Notes: generated from the sequence alone by a model not told the origin. A stretch of DNA of 64,000 nucleotides from Asterella californica (GCA_036924285.1 JAYKYS010000007.1:11656001-11720000); one strand, 5' to 3'; counted from the stretch's first letter, positions 11,480 to 24,400 are shown. Numbers and translations: made by a program.

Positions 11480-13750
11480 CTATGATATACGAATATCTAT
11501 TTTGTGTTCTGACCACGACTGAATAGGTTGGATCACCTAGACACTTGACATTGCTTCAGAGGAGTACTGGAGGTGCGAAGAAGACGAACAAGCAGAGAGA
11601 AGATCAGAGGGAGAATGCTCCTTTTATTGATGTCAACATAAACACAAGGTATGGAGATCCAAGAAGCAATGAAACATAGCATCTCTTAACTCAAACCGGT
11701 TTGCACATTGAGTACAAACCCCGAAGGATACAGCAGAGGTGAAGAAAAGGAAGCAGAAGTAGACACTGCAAGTAGGACAAATGAGCAAGGTCAAACACCA
11801 AGGAAGACAACGGAATAAGAATCAGCAGCGAGGCTCTCCACACTGATCAAGATGTATGATGAAGCATGTAGTCCTACAATCACAACATCCGAACCCACAG
11901 GATTAGAGAAGAAGGAAATACTCATAGCTACTGAAGCCACAATGGAAGAAGTGGAAGGAGCTTAGAAGGAAGTTACAAGCCAGCATGAAAGTACCACATA
12001 AGAAGCCCATGGAACCCAGCAACAAAGTCGAATTGTCATCCAAAGTCACCCAAGATCACTAGAGGAGCTAGCAGGAGGAGACATAGCAATAAAACCTCCA
12101 CTTGATGATGAGCAGAACCCAACCCCGAGAAAGCCACAACAAAGAGAAGATAAACAAGAAGTAGAGGAAAGAATGGCAGGAAGGCGAACACCAAAAACAT
12201 GGAGGACACCAATGAACAGGAGAGAGAAGTCAGAAGAGAAGACATAGTCTCAAGCCCGAGAAAGGAGGTAATAGATGACAATAAAAAGATAGAAGCGAAA
12301 ACAAGCATAAGACATAGAATAGAAGTTGATACATGTAAGGAGATAACAAGAGCGGACCATGCAACAGAAAGAAGATACAAATAGAACTTGGAGAGAAAGG
12401 AATAGGACAGGAAGAAAGCTATCGAGAGTTGTTTTCAAGCTTTCGGAGATGTTTCGGATATCAAGAGAGTGTCCCTTCCATGAATTGATTATGGACAACT
12501 GGAGAAACCTTCAAGCAACAAACTTCTTCTCAAGTGCTCGGAAACTAACAAAAAGATGACAAAAGATATAATCGAAAACTCGAACCTGGTAATAACAAAA
12601 ACTTCTCTGAACTTTACAACCTCAGTTCTCCAAACTCGATTGACCAATGATGATCAAACTTCACAAGAAACTTATTGGACCATTCACTCATACCCTGAAT
12701 TAATTTTTAGGTCAAAATCTCAATCTAACTCTCTGATATGGATCAAACAATAATCTGTGCTAACTTCAGAGTTTTACAGACCCATATAGGTTTGATCCAA
12801 GACCATGAATAACTTATTTCATCATTCAAAATGAAAACTTCCATATATCTTAATGATAAGGCATATCTCAATCTTGGAAAGTTTCACGTAGAAATTCAAC
12901 CCAGAATCTTAGAAACAGTCAATCTCTCATGATTGTCACAATTCATCTATTCGACTTCAATCGATCTTTTGACAATCCAATATGATCAAGAATCGGCTGA
13001 ACTTGATATCAAAATGACCAGCTTGTTTTCAGCTCTCCAACCCAACTCACAACTCCTCAAAAACCCTGACAAGTCTCTAGAAACAACAAAATATGTAGTA
13101 GTGGATACGAATTTCATCTCTTTTTATTCAATCGATCATAGCGTCCTCAATCCTCAATGAAATCCCTGATTTGTCAGCTCAGATTGTAGCTTTGATCAAT
13201 ATTTGTTTTCATTGACATCGAATATTGACCTAAACAATGAAAGGAACGTTGGTCGGATAATTGAGATCTATTCTTAGTCACAACAAGATGTAATCCGTGA
13301 GATCCCAAGTCTCTTCACATATAACAATCAGAAGAATCACCAGAAGCGATAAGTCCATCATCCTCCTCATGAATTGCTCACATCATAATGCATAACAACA
13401 TATTGTTATTAATGGACAGATAACCTACGAAAGGATCACTGATGAAAGATAGAAAATAGCAATATATGTTATCTATAAGAAGTAATCACAACATATTGTT
13501 ATTTCATAATACATAAGTTATGTGGCAACTAGTTCTTTTGGGACTCGCTTATACTTTATCGGAGGGTTTCTGGCAAACACGTTAGCTTGGGGAGGATTTT
13601 GAGAGGCGTACGCACTGTCACTAATGGTGGTAAAGGGCTAGCTTGAACTTGCGAGCTAGCGATGGAGGTTTTGAGAGATTGAGGAATCCAACCTAAGCGC
13701 ACAAGAAGTCATTGGATTCAAAATTGTGTAGGCTACTCATAGGATCACAT
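11480..13750. other. No recognisable gene; AT-rich transposon-like DNA
   Basis: Purine-rich DNA from 11.5 to 12.5 kb encodes only short charged frames (for example 12,199-12,384), compatible with the degraded lysine/glutamate-rich tail of a retroelement protein but not diagnostic. From 12.6 to 13.5 kb the sequence is AT-rich with no coherent frame. Confidence 0.4.
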
Positions 13751-14337
13751 AGGATCAGATGATTCATGCAAAGGCGGATCAAGGGTTGGGATTTGGGATA
13801 ATTGGAGATGCAAGGAGGGAGGATTGGGTGCTTCAATTATCTATGAAGGAGAGTTGGATCGTTCAGGCCGTTCCAAAGTATAAACTTGCTATCCTTAGAT
13901 CCATCAAGATCAAAACAACAAATCTACAAGAAAATGAAGATGATACAGATTTTCATCAGACGCTTTGGGAGTACTGAGAGAAATTGACCCGCAAGGAAAC
14001 GTCTACGTCAGATTTTTTGTTCATCTACGACCAGAGGTTGGATTGTTTTTCATAATCGGTAGATCAAGCTCTTCATTTTAGTATCGACACAATTAGAGAG
14101 TCTTCACTTACGCAAAAGAGAATATAGTACGTGGATTGGTTGTTGGTTTGGGTGTGTTGAACGAATTTCAGTTGCAAAGAGACGATTTATGCTCATTTTT
14201 TACTTCTTGTGATCAAATTTCTTGCGTGGTTTTGCGAGAGGAACTCCAAATGCTTGTTTGAAGTCTCATTGGGTTCAGAGTAGTCAGATCTATCTACCAG
14301 GGAAAAAAGATCTAAGATCTGACGATTCATTTGAGCA

Positions 14338-14480
14338 GTGTGTGCAGATTTAAGCTACAAGAAGGAGGTTTTGAAGCTTCAATTACATGTGATCAAAAAA
14401 TGGACATATCTCGGAAGTTGGGTGTCGAATATTAGAGTTCTTGGACCATTCGGAGTCAAGAGGAAGGACCTAATCAATTT
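14338..14480 (+). repeat. Dispersed repeat, copy 1 (related to 30,968-31,110)
   Basis: This segment aligns by eye with 30,968-31,110. Both share an ATTTAAGC-type start, GGAGGTTTTGAA/GGAGATTTTGAA, then TTCTTGGACCA followed by AGTCAAGA-GGAAGG-CTTAT/CTAAT. The second copy lies upstream of a gag relic, so the repeat is probably retroelement leader or LTR sequence. Confidence 0.45.
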
Positions 14481-14520
14481 CTGGAGATCATTTCTCAAAA
14501 AGAAGAAGTCTCTAGATTGA

Positions 14521-15310
14521 CGTTCTTCGACTTCTTTACTATGGATTGGGTGTCTACTTCGGCATTCGATACGATTTTTGCTATATCGTTAGCTACGAGT
14601 TGCGTTCTCGATCCTCATTTGGGTTAGAGCGATTTGATCATTTGGGCTAGTGATATAGTGAGCAGTGGAGGCATCACGAGTTTTGGTTTTGGATACGGGT
14701 CACGCTTCGTGTATTTGTAAAGTGTCTAGGATTTCTCCTTTACACCACTGTAGCATAAAAAATTTCATTCCCCAAGAAGATTTACACTAGTTACATTGTT
14801 TCTAAGTTCTAAGATCTGCTCAAACTCACAAACACTCTAGTTTTGCCCAGAAGTTCTTTCTAACTTCACAAAACCATGCGGCTTCCAGACCCTTCAACAA
14901 GTGCTCTGGATCATAACACACAACTACTACTTAAAATACCACACAAATATACATTGAGAAGACGACGATTACTACTCCATGGCCCAAGTTTCTAATTTTC
15001 TCACGTCGGCTTTCAGAAGCAAATACTCGTCTTCTGGGGGTTCAACTCAACTTTTGAAACCCTTATAACACTACCACTACTCAGTAGATGCTAATTACTA
15101 CTCCATATCACAAATTATCCTTACGATATTCAACTGATTAGATCATTCACAAGGTGTATGTCTCCTTGTAGTCTTCCCAGACTTCTGTCTGCTGAAACGG
15201 TCTTCTAATATCACTACAACGACACTCATCTCCACTAATACTCACACAAAGCTTCTGTAACCAAATAGAAGCCCTCCCCCTTAGTGAGGAAGGGTCTTTC
15301 ATTCGAAAAA
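14521..15310. other. No recognisable gene
   Basis: The DNA contains recurring ACTACTACTCCAT-like words near 14,928-15,110 but no coding signature on either strand. Confidence 0.4.
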
Positions 15311-15594
15311 TATTTACTTGGTCAGACCCATGCGCCTAACTTCTAACTTGGCCGGACCTCTGCGCCAAAGACGTAACTTGGTCAGGTCCATGATTGGCTG
15401 CAGCTTGCATTTTTTAATTCAAGTGAACGCGGGAAGCAAGAACTGATGTGTTTTCTCTTTGATATCATAGAGGCAAGACATGTATATCAGCTATCTATCG
15501 ACTGTAGCAAGTCATTGATATGATCAAGTTACACTTATGGTGCAGAGGTCCAGCTAAGTTAAAAGTTAGGCGCATGGACCTGACCAAGTAAATA
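15311..15594. mobile_element. MITE with 57-bp terminal inverted repeats
   Basis: The left arm, 15,311-15,367, and the reverse complement of the right arm, 15,538-15,594, match over 57 bp with about six mismatches. Both ends begin TATTTACTTGGTCAG and contain ATGCGCCTAACTT and GGACCTCTGC. The element is 284 bp, has no coding capacity, and is flanked by TA if the repeat is taken to begin at TTTACTTGG. That would fit a Tc1/mariner (Stowaway-like) non-autonomous element. The superfamily is an inference; the inverted-repeat structure is directly visible. A third partial copy of the terminal motif lies at about 15,371-15,393. Confidence 0.75.
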
Positions 15595-16839
15595 ACTGCA
15601 AATAGAAGATAGAATGTAGATGGGAAGATGAGAGAAGAGAAGGAAGAAGAGAGAATTAACAAAAGAGGAAATAAAAGAAAAGAGAGAAATCAATCTTCCG
15701 ACAAGCTTCTAGTCCAGATCTTGACTAACAAGCCATCCTTGCTTGTAGTAAATTGGGGGAGAAGACCACATATCTACTTACAGTCCCATTGTCTTCTTGT
15801 TGAGGATGACGTCTTCTGATGTGGTAAGAAGCAATCCGTCAGCTTCTGTGTACTTTAGGTATTTCCTCCCGAGACAATCCTAGATTTAATTACCACCCAC
15901 TATGCCTTTGATCAAATGAGCTTTTACAAGGTTCAAACATGTGCTAACACTCCCATCACCTAACTCCTCGACGTCTTGCTTGGTACTCAATCAACTTCTA
16001 CTGATACGACTTCTAGCTTCTTCTGCCCTTCCTTCAACTGCTTTGTCTCAGAGGACCAATCTCTCATGGACAGTCCGTATGTGGATCCGAAGTGCTTCAC
16101 TGGGGGTGACAAGCTTGGACACTACACAGCTTCTAACCATCACCGCCACTCAACAGGAAAAACTTCCCATGCACAATTGGATATGAATTCGATGAAACTC
16201 AATCCTCAGAAGACATAGACAAATCTTCTATAAACAAAAATTGTCAATATAATCTTGTCACTACTACTCGACACACTCGACTAAACAGGATTACACGAGG
16301 ATGTCGTTCTCTGTGTCGCGACTCTCAGTCTCAAGATCGGACGCAGACGCAAACAACAGAACTTTAGTAGACTTGCGCTAGGTTGTGAACGCTGCGAACA
16401 GGACTTAACGGTTTGACTGAGAAGTCGAGATCAGATGAACCCTAAGTGGTTCTCTGAACCAAGGTTGGAACACTGGGTTAGGACATAAGGGCCTATCCCA
16501 AGACGATCCCAGACGAACGCTGGCCTAAGGGGGCAAGTCTGGAAACAGATCGAAACATAAGTATGAAACATAGGTCTGAGACGTGGGTCCGAGACGCGGG
16601 ACCAAGACGTGGATCCGGTGCAGACGGACCGTGGTTTGGACGCTGAAAAACTGTTAAGTGTTGGAGCTCCAACAACGTTTTGGATGGTGGATGGTGCTTT
16701 ACGTAAGATCTTGAGGTGAGTAAAGTTTCTTTGGAAAGGTCTCGGCGAGAGCTTTTCAGTGATATGCAGAACTCCTCAAACTGACATTCGAGCTGAGAAT
16801 TATGATTGATCTCGTGATCGAGTTGTGATATAATTTTCA
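15595..16839. other. No recognisable gene; GACG-rich degenerate repeats near 16.3-16.6 kb
   Basis: Around 16,560-16,620 the words GACGTGGGTCCGAGACGCGGGACC recur in degenerate form, producing Pro/Arg-rich chance frames. No domain is recognised. Confidence 0.4.
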
Positions 16840-17345
16840 TGGACCAAAGAGGTCAAGGTTCGGTGGGTGGACTCTGGAGGATATGAGGTGATGGTTGGAT
16901 CAGTACCAAAGCGCGTTCCTGTCCAGACTTGGACGTCTGGATCGGAACAATCCAAGGACTGGAGCAAGACTAAGGAACGAGACGGCATGTTAGACCACCG
17001 CTGAGGAGCCTAGACCCAGACAAACATCACGGGCGGTTGGACCGCTAGGTGTGCTAGAGGCACCGTTTAGGACCCTGGACTTTATGGGAAGTCCACCCAA
17101 GTCATGTTATGACTCTTCATGTTTTGAGACCGACCTAGCTAGATCTAGTCAGGACTTAGAGAATGCTGAGCTTGATGATTAGGGAGACCGTTTGGCTCTG
17201 GTCCGGACGAAACTGAGTTAAGCTAAGTGGTGCATGAACGCTAACTTGTGATTGTGGTTTGCAAGTTAGCATTGTGAGTTTCGTGACCTACTGAGGTCAT
17301 GAAACTCACAACATGACGCAACAAGGCGGTACGTGCACGAAAAGT
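16840..17345 (+). repeat. Left LTR (approximate limits) of a gypsy-like element
   Basis: Aligned by eye with 19,125-19,625: both contain GGTTCGGTGG-TGGACTCT, GAGGTGATGGTTG, AAGGCGCGTTCC/AAAGCGCGTTCC, AACAATCCAAGGACTGG, CCAAGTCATGTTATG, GAGACCGACCTAGCT and end near CAACAAGGCGGTA. A primer binding site starts immediately after. The outer boundary is uncertain because clear similarity begins only near 16,848. The two copies differ at many positions, so the insertion is old. Confidence 0.65.
17240..17311. repeat. Two consecutive hairpins inside the LTR
   Basis: First stem: GCTAACTTG at 17,240-17,248 with CAAGTTAGC at 17,262-17,270. Second stem: 17,272-17,289 with 17,294-17,311, an 18-bp arm with one mismatch and a 4-nt loop. 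The right LTR keeps the first stem in weaker form and has lost the second. Confidence 0.75.
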
Positions 17346-17357
17346 GATATCAGAGCC
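17346..17357 (+). other. Primer binding site resembling initiator-Met tRNA type
   Basis: TGATATCAGAGC differs at one base from TGGTATCAGAGC, the usual plant LTR-retrotransposon site complementary to the 3' end of initiator methionine tRNA. It sits directly after the left LTR, as expected. Confidence 0.65.
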
Positions 17358-17519
17358 GACGCTTCGGTCAGCCAGAACTTGAGGAGGGACTTGAGATATG
17401 AAGCGGATCAACGTTTCTAGGTGAACACTTGGAGAGATGACCGATGTAAGACAGAGTTCCAAGAGGAAGACCAAGAGACAAGTGACGGCTGCCACCGGGA
17501 TCAGATCTGTAACGACTTA

Positions 17520-18312
17520 TGTTACACATAGGAAGTTTATTTATTAGTAAGGTGTTTAGTTATAACTAAGTGTGGAGAATGTTTATTTGCTGCCCACGTG
17601 CTTTAAGGATGTATCAAGTTAGTCATGACTAGCTAAAGTTAATTATGATTAAACTTAGTTGTACTTTTGGGCAGAATTCAGATATTTCTTAAAGAGTGAG
17701 TACTACTATCTTGTCATCTTGTCAAAATATAGAAAGGAGGTGGAAAGTATCCTTTATTTCGTTTTTGACTTGATATTAGTGATGAGATCAAAGTTGTGGA
17801 CTTGTGGACATTAAAAACAAGAAGAGATTCCACATATCTCCTCTTTAGTGGGTCCTAGTGTAGAGGGGGTGAAAATTTGAGATTCTTTGAAAATATTCTA
17901 GAATCCTTCTAGAAGTTGTTGACTTTGAAGGAATAAGCCCATGTGAAAAGATAAGAAGTCCATGTGATTAATGCTTTTATCTTAAGTAATATCTTAGTAA
18001 AACCCGGTAAAAATAGTTACGGCCGAGTTACGAAAGGATACCAAAGTAAAAACCTAGAATGTATAAATAGAGGAGTAGAGAAGAGCTCCTCATCCTTGTT
18101 TTCACATCGTCATAATGACAACTTGAGCAATATAGAGAGAGTGTGGTATTTTAGCATGTGAAACTTGAAAGACGTCGTTAGAATGGAGAATTTTAGTTGA
18201 TGAGTTTATGGGTGTGTGAATGACTAAACTTAGTATTTTTTCTTTCAAGTTCATGATGTGCTTCCATCAAAGTCATCAGAGGTGACCCTTGAGTGAGAGA
18301 CAAGTTCGACAT
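17520..18312 (+). mobile_element. Possible nested LTR with TATA box
   Basis: Between the primer binding site and the gag relic lies AT-rich DNA starting TGTTACACATAGG, containing a TATAAATA box at 18,062-18,069 followed by GAGGAG-rich leader, and ending near GAGAGACAAGTTCGACA. A similar end (GAGAGACAGGTTGACTTACA) occurs at about 30,502-30,521, downstream of another TATATAA at 30,244. The pattern suggests LTRs of one family, here inserted in the larger element. I could not find a target-site duplication, so the call is tentative. Confidence 0.35.
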
Positions 18313-19124
18313 GTTGCAGATTCATCGATGACTATCGTGGAGGTTGAGAGATTGGAGGGTAGTTGATCGATAGGACTGTAGAGGGTTTACAGATCGACTC
18401 GAGCTAACCTCGAGGTACAATAAAGAGACGATAACCGACAACCTTCACCTCAACGTCAAAGAAATTCAATATTAGCTGCGACATCGGTGCAACAAGATGA
18501 AGTTTTGCCAACGATGCTCAACGATTCAAGCGCTGGAAGTCAAGGAGCTTTGTATGCATAGCTTATCAAGATGATGAAGATCATGCAAGTGTGTATGGTC
18601 TCTAAGAATAAACGTATGGTTGAGCTTGAGACAGACCAAGGGAGTTCTTCGTCTACCAAGAAGCTCTGTAAGATGAATTTACCGACTCCGATGGTGTTGA
18701 GTTAGTTAGGTTGAAGCAACATGGGCCTTGAGTACTTATGTGCGCAAGTTTAGTGCTAAGCTATTGAGGAGATCAAAATATGTATATTTATTGGAGGACT
18801 CAAGTCTAGCTCGGAGAAGGCTCTCTTTCGGATGCCGAAGCTACCTAAGACATGTGCCAAAATTTTAAAGCTAACGGAGTGGATTGGAGACGACGAAGTC
18901 CAGCAACATAAACCTTTTGAATCACGTAGCATGGACAAGATTCAGAAGAAGAACAAGTGCTTCAAGCGAGATGGGGTGAGAACGATCGAAAGGACTCTTC
19001 TGTCCCGGCAGCAAAGCGACATCAAACAGGGTCGAAACCTAAAGGGTAATGCTGATAAGTTTACTTGCTACAATTGTGGCGAGGTGGCCCCTTATCTCCA
19101 GAAGTATATATGAGAGGGGCTCGA
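18313..19124 (+). pseudogene. Gypsy-like gag relic
   Basis: After several broken frames, the plus strand from about 18,770 reads FIGGLKSSSEKALFRMPKLP and continues through KTCAKILKLTEW to KFTCYNCGEVAPYLQKY at about 19,057-19,107. The F-x-GLK segment followed by a leucine-rich helix and a terminal zinc knuckle is the usual layout of Ty3/gypsy Gag. The knuckle keeps C-x2-C, but the histidine and last cysteine are lost (A-P and Y in their places). The fragment ends just before a short purine-rich tract (about 19,109-19,117) and the right LTR, so no pol region exists between the LTRs. This was therefore a gag-only or internally deleted element. Confidence 0.55.
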
Positions 19125-19625
19125 TGCTTGGATGGACCATGACGAGTCACTCAACCCTAGGGTTCGGTGGATGGACTCTAGGAGCATGAGGTGATGGTTG
19201 AGCTTGTACCAAGGCGCGTTCCGGTTCAAACTTGGACGTTTGGACTTAAGAACAATCCAAGGACTGGGGCAAGACTAGAGAACGAGACGGTGGGTTAGAT
19301 CACCGTTCGAGAGCATAGACCCATACAGACATAATCGCTAGGTATGCTGGAGGTACACTTTAAGACCTTGGACTTTATGAAAAGTCCGTCCCAAGTCATG
19401 TTATGGCTTGCTCATGTTTTGAGACCGACCTAGCTGAGTCTAGGCCGAGACTTAAGGAATGATGAGCTTGATGATTAGGGAGACGGCACCAAACTGAGTT
19501 AAGGTAAGTGGTGCATGAACGCTAACTTGGGATTGTGATTTGCATGTTAGCGTTGTGAGTTTCGTAATCTATTGAGCAAGAGCTTCCGATGGTGCAACAA
19601 GGCGGTAGGTGTGTGAAACCTGTCT
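19125..19625 (+). repeat. Right LTR (approximate limits) of the gypsy-like element
   Basis: Direct repeat of 16,840-17,345. It is preceded by the purine-rich GAGAGGGG at about 19,110-19,117, compatible with a polypurine tract. It loses similarity after about 19,617. Confidence 0.6.
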
Positions 19626-21306
19626 ACTCCTGTCTACATTCTTGAGATCTTCCCTTGGGTGCAGAGGTGCAGACCTACTATGTGCGCGTGTGTACCCTGT
19701 GTGTGCGTTCTTGTGTGTCCCATGTGTGTGCAAAACTAAACATTAACCTCAACCTTCTTTTCTTGTAGCAAAAATAGATACCCGTATCCTTCCATAGTTA
19801 ACTAGATTATATAATTTAAAATATTTAAAATAGAAATAGAAATAATAATAATAATAATAAAGAAAAATCCTGTACATGTGGTTATCACAGTAATAAATTA
19901 AACCTTTGATAAATTGTGATCTGGTGGTGATCAAAATCACGCATATGTACTTTGCGGAGCGTATATGTGAGTTACGGGCAGCTAGTCTTATCATTAATAT
20001 TTTCTTCAAAATGCCTTGCACCTAGAGTACTAAGTGAAGAATTGCTTTGGTGTAATTGCAATCCTACAGGATACTGTGGTACTGTAGAAATAATAAATCC
20101 TTCTACTCTACTATCATGATTACATGATTCCAACATCTTCTGTAGTTTATCTCGGTAGATTTTGCTGATTTCCGATTGGACAAGATAATGATAATAAACT
20201 GGTCCAATAACGAACTGCTGTTAAAGTTACCAGAAAAAGGATCGTTACATTTTTCTGATAAATCAACAATTTTTCATATTGTACATCCGGTTAGAGAAGA
20301 ATGCACAATAACTCGGCAGAGGATGAATCACAGAAAAAGAACATTCCCACTATGACTGATCAAATTCAAAGACTAATGAAAGAATATGTTATTGATAAAA
20401 GTTATCGGCAAATGACTTTTCCCATTTCCCAGGAAAGAATCGCCAAAAGTTAGAACCTAAAGTACCCGGTGTTTATAAAGAGAGCCGGAAAAATCCGTCG
20501 CAGAATTAGGTCTCGCACAGAAATGTACCGGACATACTTTGAAACATCTGGATCTCGAAATCGTCAGGAGAATTTCCGAAGGGGCCCAAAAGTCTACGCA
20601 AGCGCTGCGAGTCTGCCCATGAGTTGAGCATGAGTTTCATCATATGACAATACAGTAATGTATCCCGGAGGAATGAGCGATAGCACGAACGAAAGGTCCG
20701 TTATCCTCTGTCTCAGGTTTATACACGTGACATTCCCTGCATCTCATATCTCAATAACTCATTTGTACATGTTTTTTACTTTTACTTTTTGTTCGGCTTG
20801 ATGGGTCTTCTCGTCCGTTTGTTATTCATCGCCTCGCCTTTTTACTTTTTTACTTTTACATCGTATGATGTTGTCGGCAAATTAAATTGATGAATTTAAA
20901 TGGAGTTTAATGAACCTGGTAGTATTGGGTGTCCCTATCATCATCCACGACCTACCGATATGACCGAAGTAAAATGAAGATCCTATAACTTAGGTGTGAA
21001 GCTTCACCTGTGAAGTGCTTTAACGCATCTGATTAATGGTTAGAGATACTAGACGCAGTAGATACTACCAAGTAGCCAGAAGGAAAGCCTTCAATCCGTG
21101 GTGGTCTTTTTCTTTCTTCCTAAAGTAGTGGTAGTCTAATCGTAGTGAAGTAATCATTTTGGTGGAGTGGAAGATTCTCTAAGATTAGATTTCAGGAGCT
21201 TGAACGAGATTCTCATTCTAATTCAGTCAATGGACTGCTTAGGGACGGTCTTTATTACTCAGCGATCCCGGTGATCAGAGGTTTTGGACGATAATCTCAG
21301 GATGCA
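19626..21306. other. No recognisable gene; AT-rich with an AAT microsatellite
   Basis: An (AAT)n run of about 20 bp lies near 19,840-19,861. No coding signature seen on either strand. Confidence 0.4.
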
Positions 21307-21408
21307 TGCATATTCACCCTCTTCCATGTTCGGAAGAGGAGAATATGCATACACTTTAATTTATGTCCTTAATTTTTTTTTGGAAGAGTTTGGGTCATAA
21401 ATTAAAGC
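21307..21408. repeat. Two-hairpin repeat, copy 1
   Basis: The first hairpin pairs 21,307-21,325 with 21,332-21,349 (one bulge, 6-nt loop). The second pairs 21,354-21,365 with 21,397-21,408 (perfect 12 bp). A related unit in opposite orientation is at 53,352-53,480, so this looks like a small dispersed structured repeat, possibly a MITE. Confidence 0.55.
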
Positions 21409-24400
21409 TATTAATTACTTCTTTACGTAGATCACACAACTATAAACCAATGCAAAGATCACTTTCAGTACTTCATTTATGAGTTCTTCCAAATGAGTCT
21501 GCTGTCATGTGTCCAATCTGCGACTACGTTTAATTTAGTAATTTATTTAAAATATGTACATCCAGTATGTGGTTATTTGTCCAGTTTGATATTAATTTTT
21601 TGAATTCGAACTAAATTTAGAAATTTATTTGCTTTCGTCTTGTCTAGAAGATCGAACCGAAAATATGTCCGTTTTCTATAACTCTTTTTTATGATCAGAT
21701 AACTATTTAAAACACTAATCAATATATTGAATTTTATCATTTTTGTCCTCTTTCTTCTGTTTGCCAAAAGTACACTTTGCATGCATATTTGGATTGCACT
21801 AGGATACTGCACGGCATAGTCACAATCATGAGCATTTACGGTTGCGTGTGAGTCCAAGTAAGCGTTCGCTTGATCAAGGCAGTAGTCCGCGAAGACTTTC
21901 TGGCACTTCCCGCAATTCCGAAGGTTTACGGCCAAGTTTGGCGAAACGGATTTCGGGTCGGCTGCCAGCCGATCCGAAAGTATTGAGTTTCCTCTGGTAA
22001 ATATCCGGAAGTATTTTCAGAATCAGGAATTTGCTTAAAGTCTTCAGTTTTGAGATTTCTGTGGCGGAACTTGTTTTCCTGGTTCGGTTTCCCCAAAAGT
22101 ATTGATTCAAGGTCTGGTTTTCTGAAATTGGATCAAAATAACTGAATATCTAGGTGCTGCAGTTGAATGATTGAATGGACTTGGGAGGCTATGCATTTGA
22201 TACAACAGAGAAACTGAACCTAGTGAGTGAGTGACATGAGGATAAACATTAAAAATGCATTTGAAGTCAGAGCAGAAAAAGACAACCCATTTTCACCTTT
22301 TGTCATCTTTCGGGTTTGTCTTCAAGTTGACGGTTAGCTATGCAAATGATTGTTCTTGCCTAAAGCTTGTTTTGCCACAAAGCAATTGATAATTGAAACT
22401 AATGAGAAAGTACCAAAATAAATTACTCAAAATACATATAAAGTCAAATGAAATGAAAAACCTATTCTAAAATTTTTATTTTCTTGCAGAGTCGATGGTC
22501 AGCTATGCAACACGTCATGCTCAGTTTGTTAAAGCCCTGGTATGGCTATAAAACTCACTACATGGCAGGCTAGCTGATGCGGCATTTTGCCTTGCAACTT
22601 TGCCTCCCGCGTGGTTTGCGTATCATCCACTTTTTTAGCTTGTAAGAGAAATGTAAACGTTTCCACATTCAGGCCATTTTACATCTCATGAATCTCCTCC
22701 ATCAGAAGGTGAGGAGGTGAATAATATGCACGTCTAACCACATCAATTGAGTTTAATCGGCCGACCAGTCCTAGTCTCTACTTCCTAACAACGTTGTACT
22801 CACCGAGTCCTCCTGTCCCAGCAGTTAGATTCCTAAGCGGCAGTTTTCATGGTTCCTCCGATCGAATATTCCAAGTTCTCATTACTGTGAAAGACAAGTT
22901 CTAGTTCTTTAACTTGTTACACGGCAAACTTATCCGTGCATTTGAGTGATCTCACCCTCGATTCTCGCAGATGATGTTGCTAACTTTATCCGACAGTTAT
23001 ATGTAGGAAGATTTGGGAACACACCGATGATTACCTGTTATTAAATCTTAAACGCGTCCTCGGGTTGAAACACATGAGTAGACTATCCCAAGTTAAATTT
23101 CAAATTTCTTTTATACTTTTTTATTCGTGGCTGATGTAATGTCGAGATTCGGGGTCCTTCAAATCTTAAGGACGTTTTCTCTTCGAAACCCCATGGAAAC
23201 TAACCCGACGAGTTGTACCGCCAGTCTCGATGGAATGGTTTCCATACGCATTACACTTCATGGATCACATACAATGCCTTAAGTGAAGGACCTAAAAGAA
23301 AAGACACAAAGGTGTGATCAAACAAGAAAGTCTTAAGAGAGGCTGGGTTAAGTTCTTAAAACGTATGAAAGGTGTGGTGAAGTGAAAAACGTTCTAAGTG
23401 AAAAGAGTCTGCTCCTCCGAATTGAGGACGGTCCTTTCATTTTTGTAAGTCCTTTTCCATCAGAGTAGTTTGATCTTTCTTGTCATTTTTCAAATACGAT
23501 TTTATTTGAAGAAAATCAGATCGGTAATGAATAACAATTGGACATAAGTCCCACATCTTTTATGATTACAGGACGTCGTGGAAAACACTGTATGGAAACT
23601 GGGGGTTCGTTAGACTATCACAAGCTACCATATCAAATATTCTGCGAAAAGGTGGCATTTCAGTTTCCGGTAATTTTAGTTCAAAAGGTATTTTACTTTC
23701 TACCTCATCTAACCTGAGAATGTCAACTTCTTTGGATATTTTTCTTCAAGTTTATTTTTAGTCTGATATTTTCTCCTCATGGAGTTACTCGAACGAGCAC
23801 AACCAGCACTCTAGTTCTGTTGTTCTAAACTGAAACCTCAACCGCAAGTTAAGGTAGAATCATCCTTCAGTCAGATATATGTGAGGAATCTAGCCTTCCT
23901 TGTTAGAACTAAGAGCTATATCGCACCTGCATTAACAGTTTAGATTAACTTAGTTTATTCTAAAAAACTATCAACGCACGACATTGGGAAACTGCAGCCG
24001 TTACTCCTACAGTTTTGAATCCTAAAATGTGTTGTCGTAAGACGAGAGCGACTCTTGAAAAAAGACGGAAACTTCTGGCTGCGATCAGATGAGAGATTGT
24101 TGCAGCTAGTGCTCTCTGGATGGGACACAAGAGGTTTTCTAGCGAACTTTGATACTCGATAGAGACAGTTCTGACAATCATTCTTCTCAAAAACTTGATA
24201 AGATGATAGACTACACTCACAAGTCTCCTTCTGTCAAGTCTGAACTCTCTCTAGCAAACAGATTGCAAGCTTTGTGCAATTTTATCGTGAAACATGTGAG
24301 TTTTGACACCTTAAGGATTTCAGCAGACTGTATCTCCACCTTCTGAGGATCAGATAAGTATAAAACTTTGATCCACCAAAGAAAACATTCACTGAGCACG

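Noticed and set aside
21573..21935. 120-codon minus frame starting with a Cys-x2-Cys
   Set aside because: The cysteines do not form a known finger spacing and the second half is AT-rich low complexity; no homology recognised.
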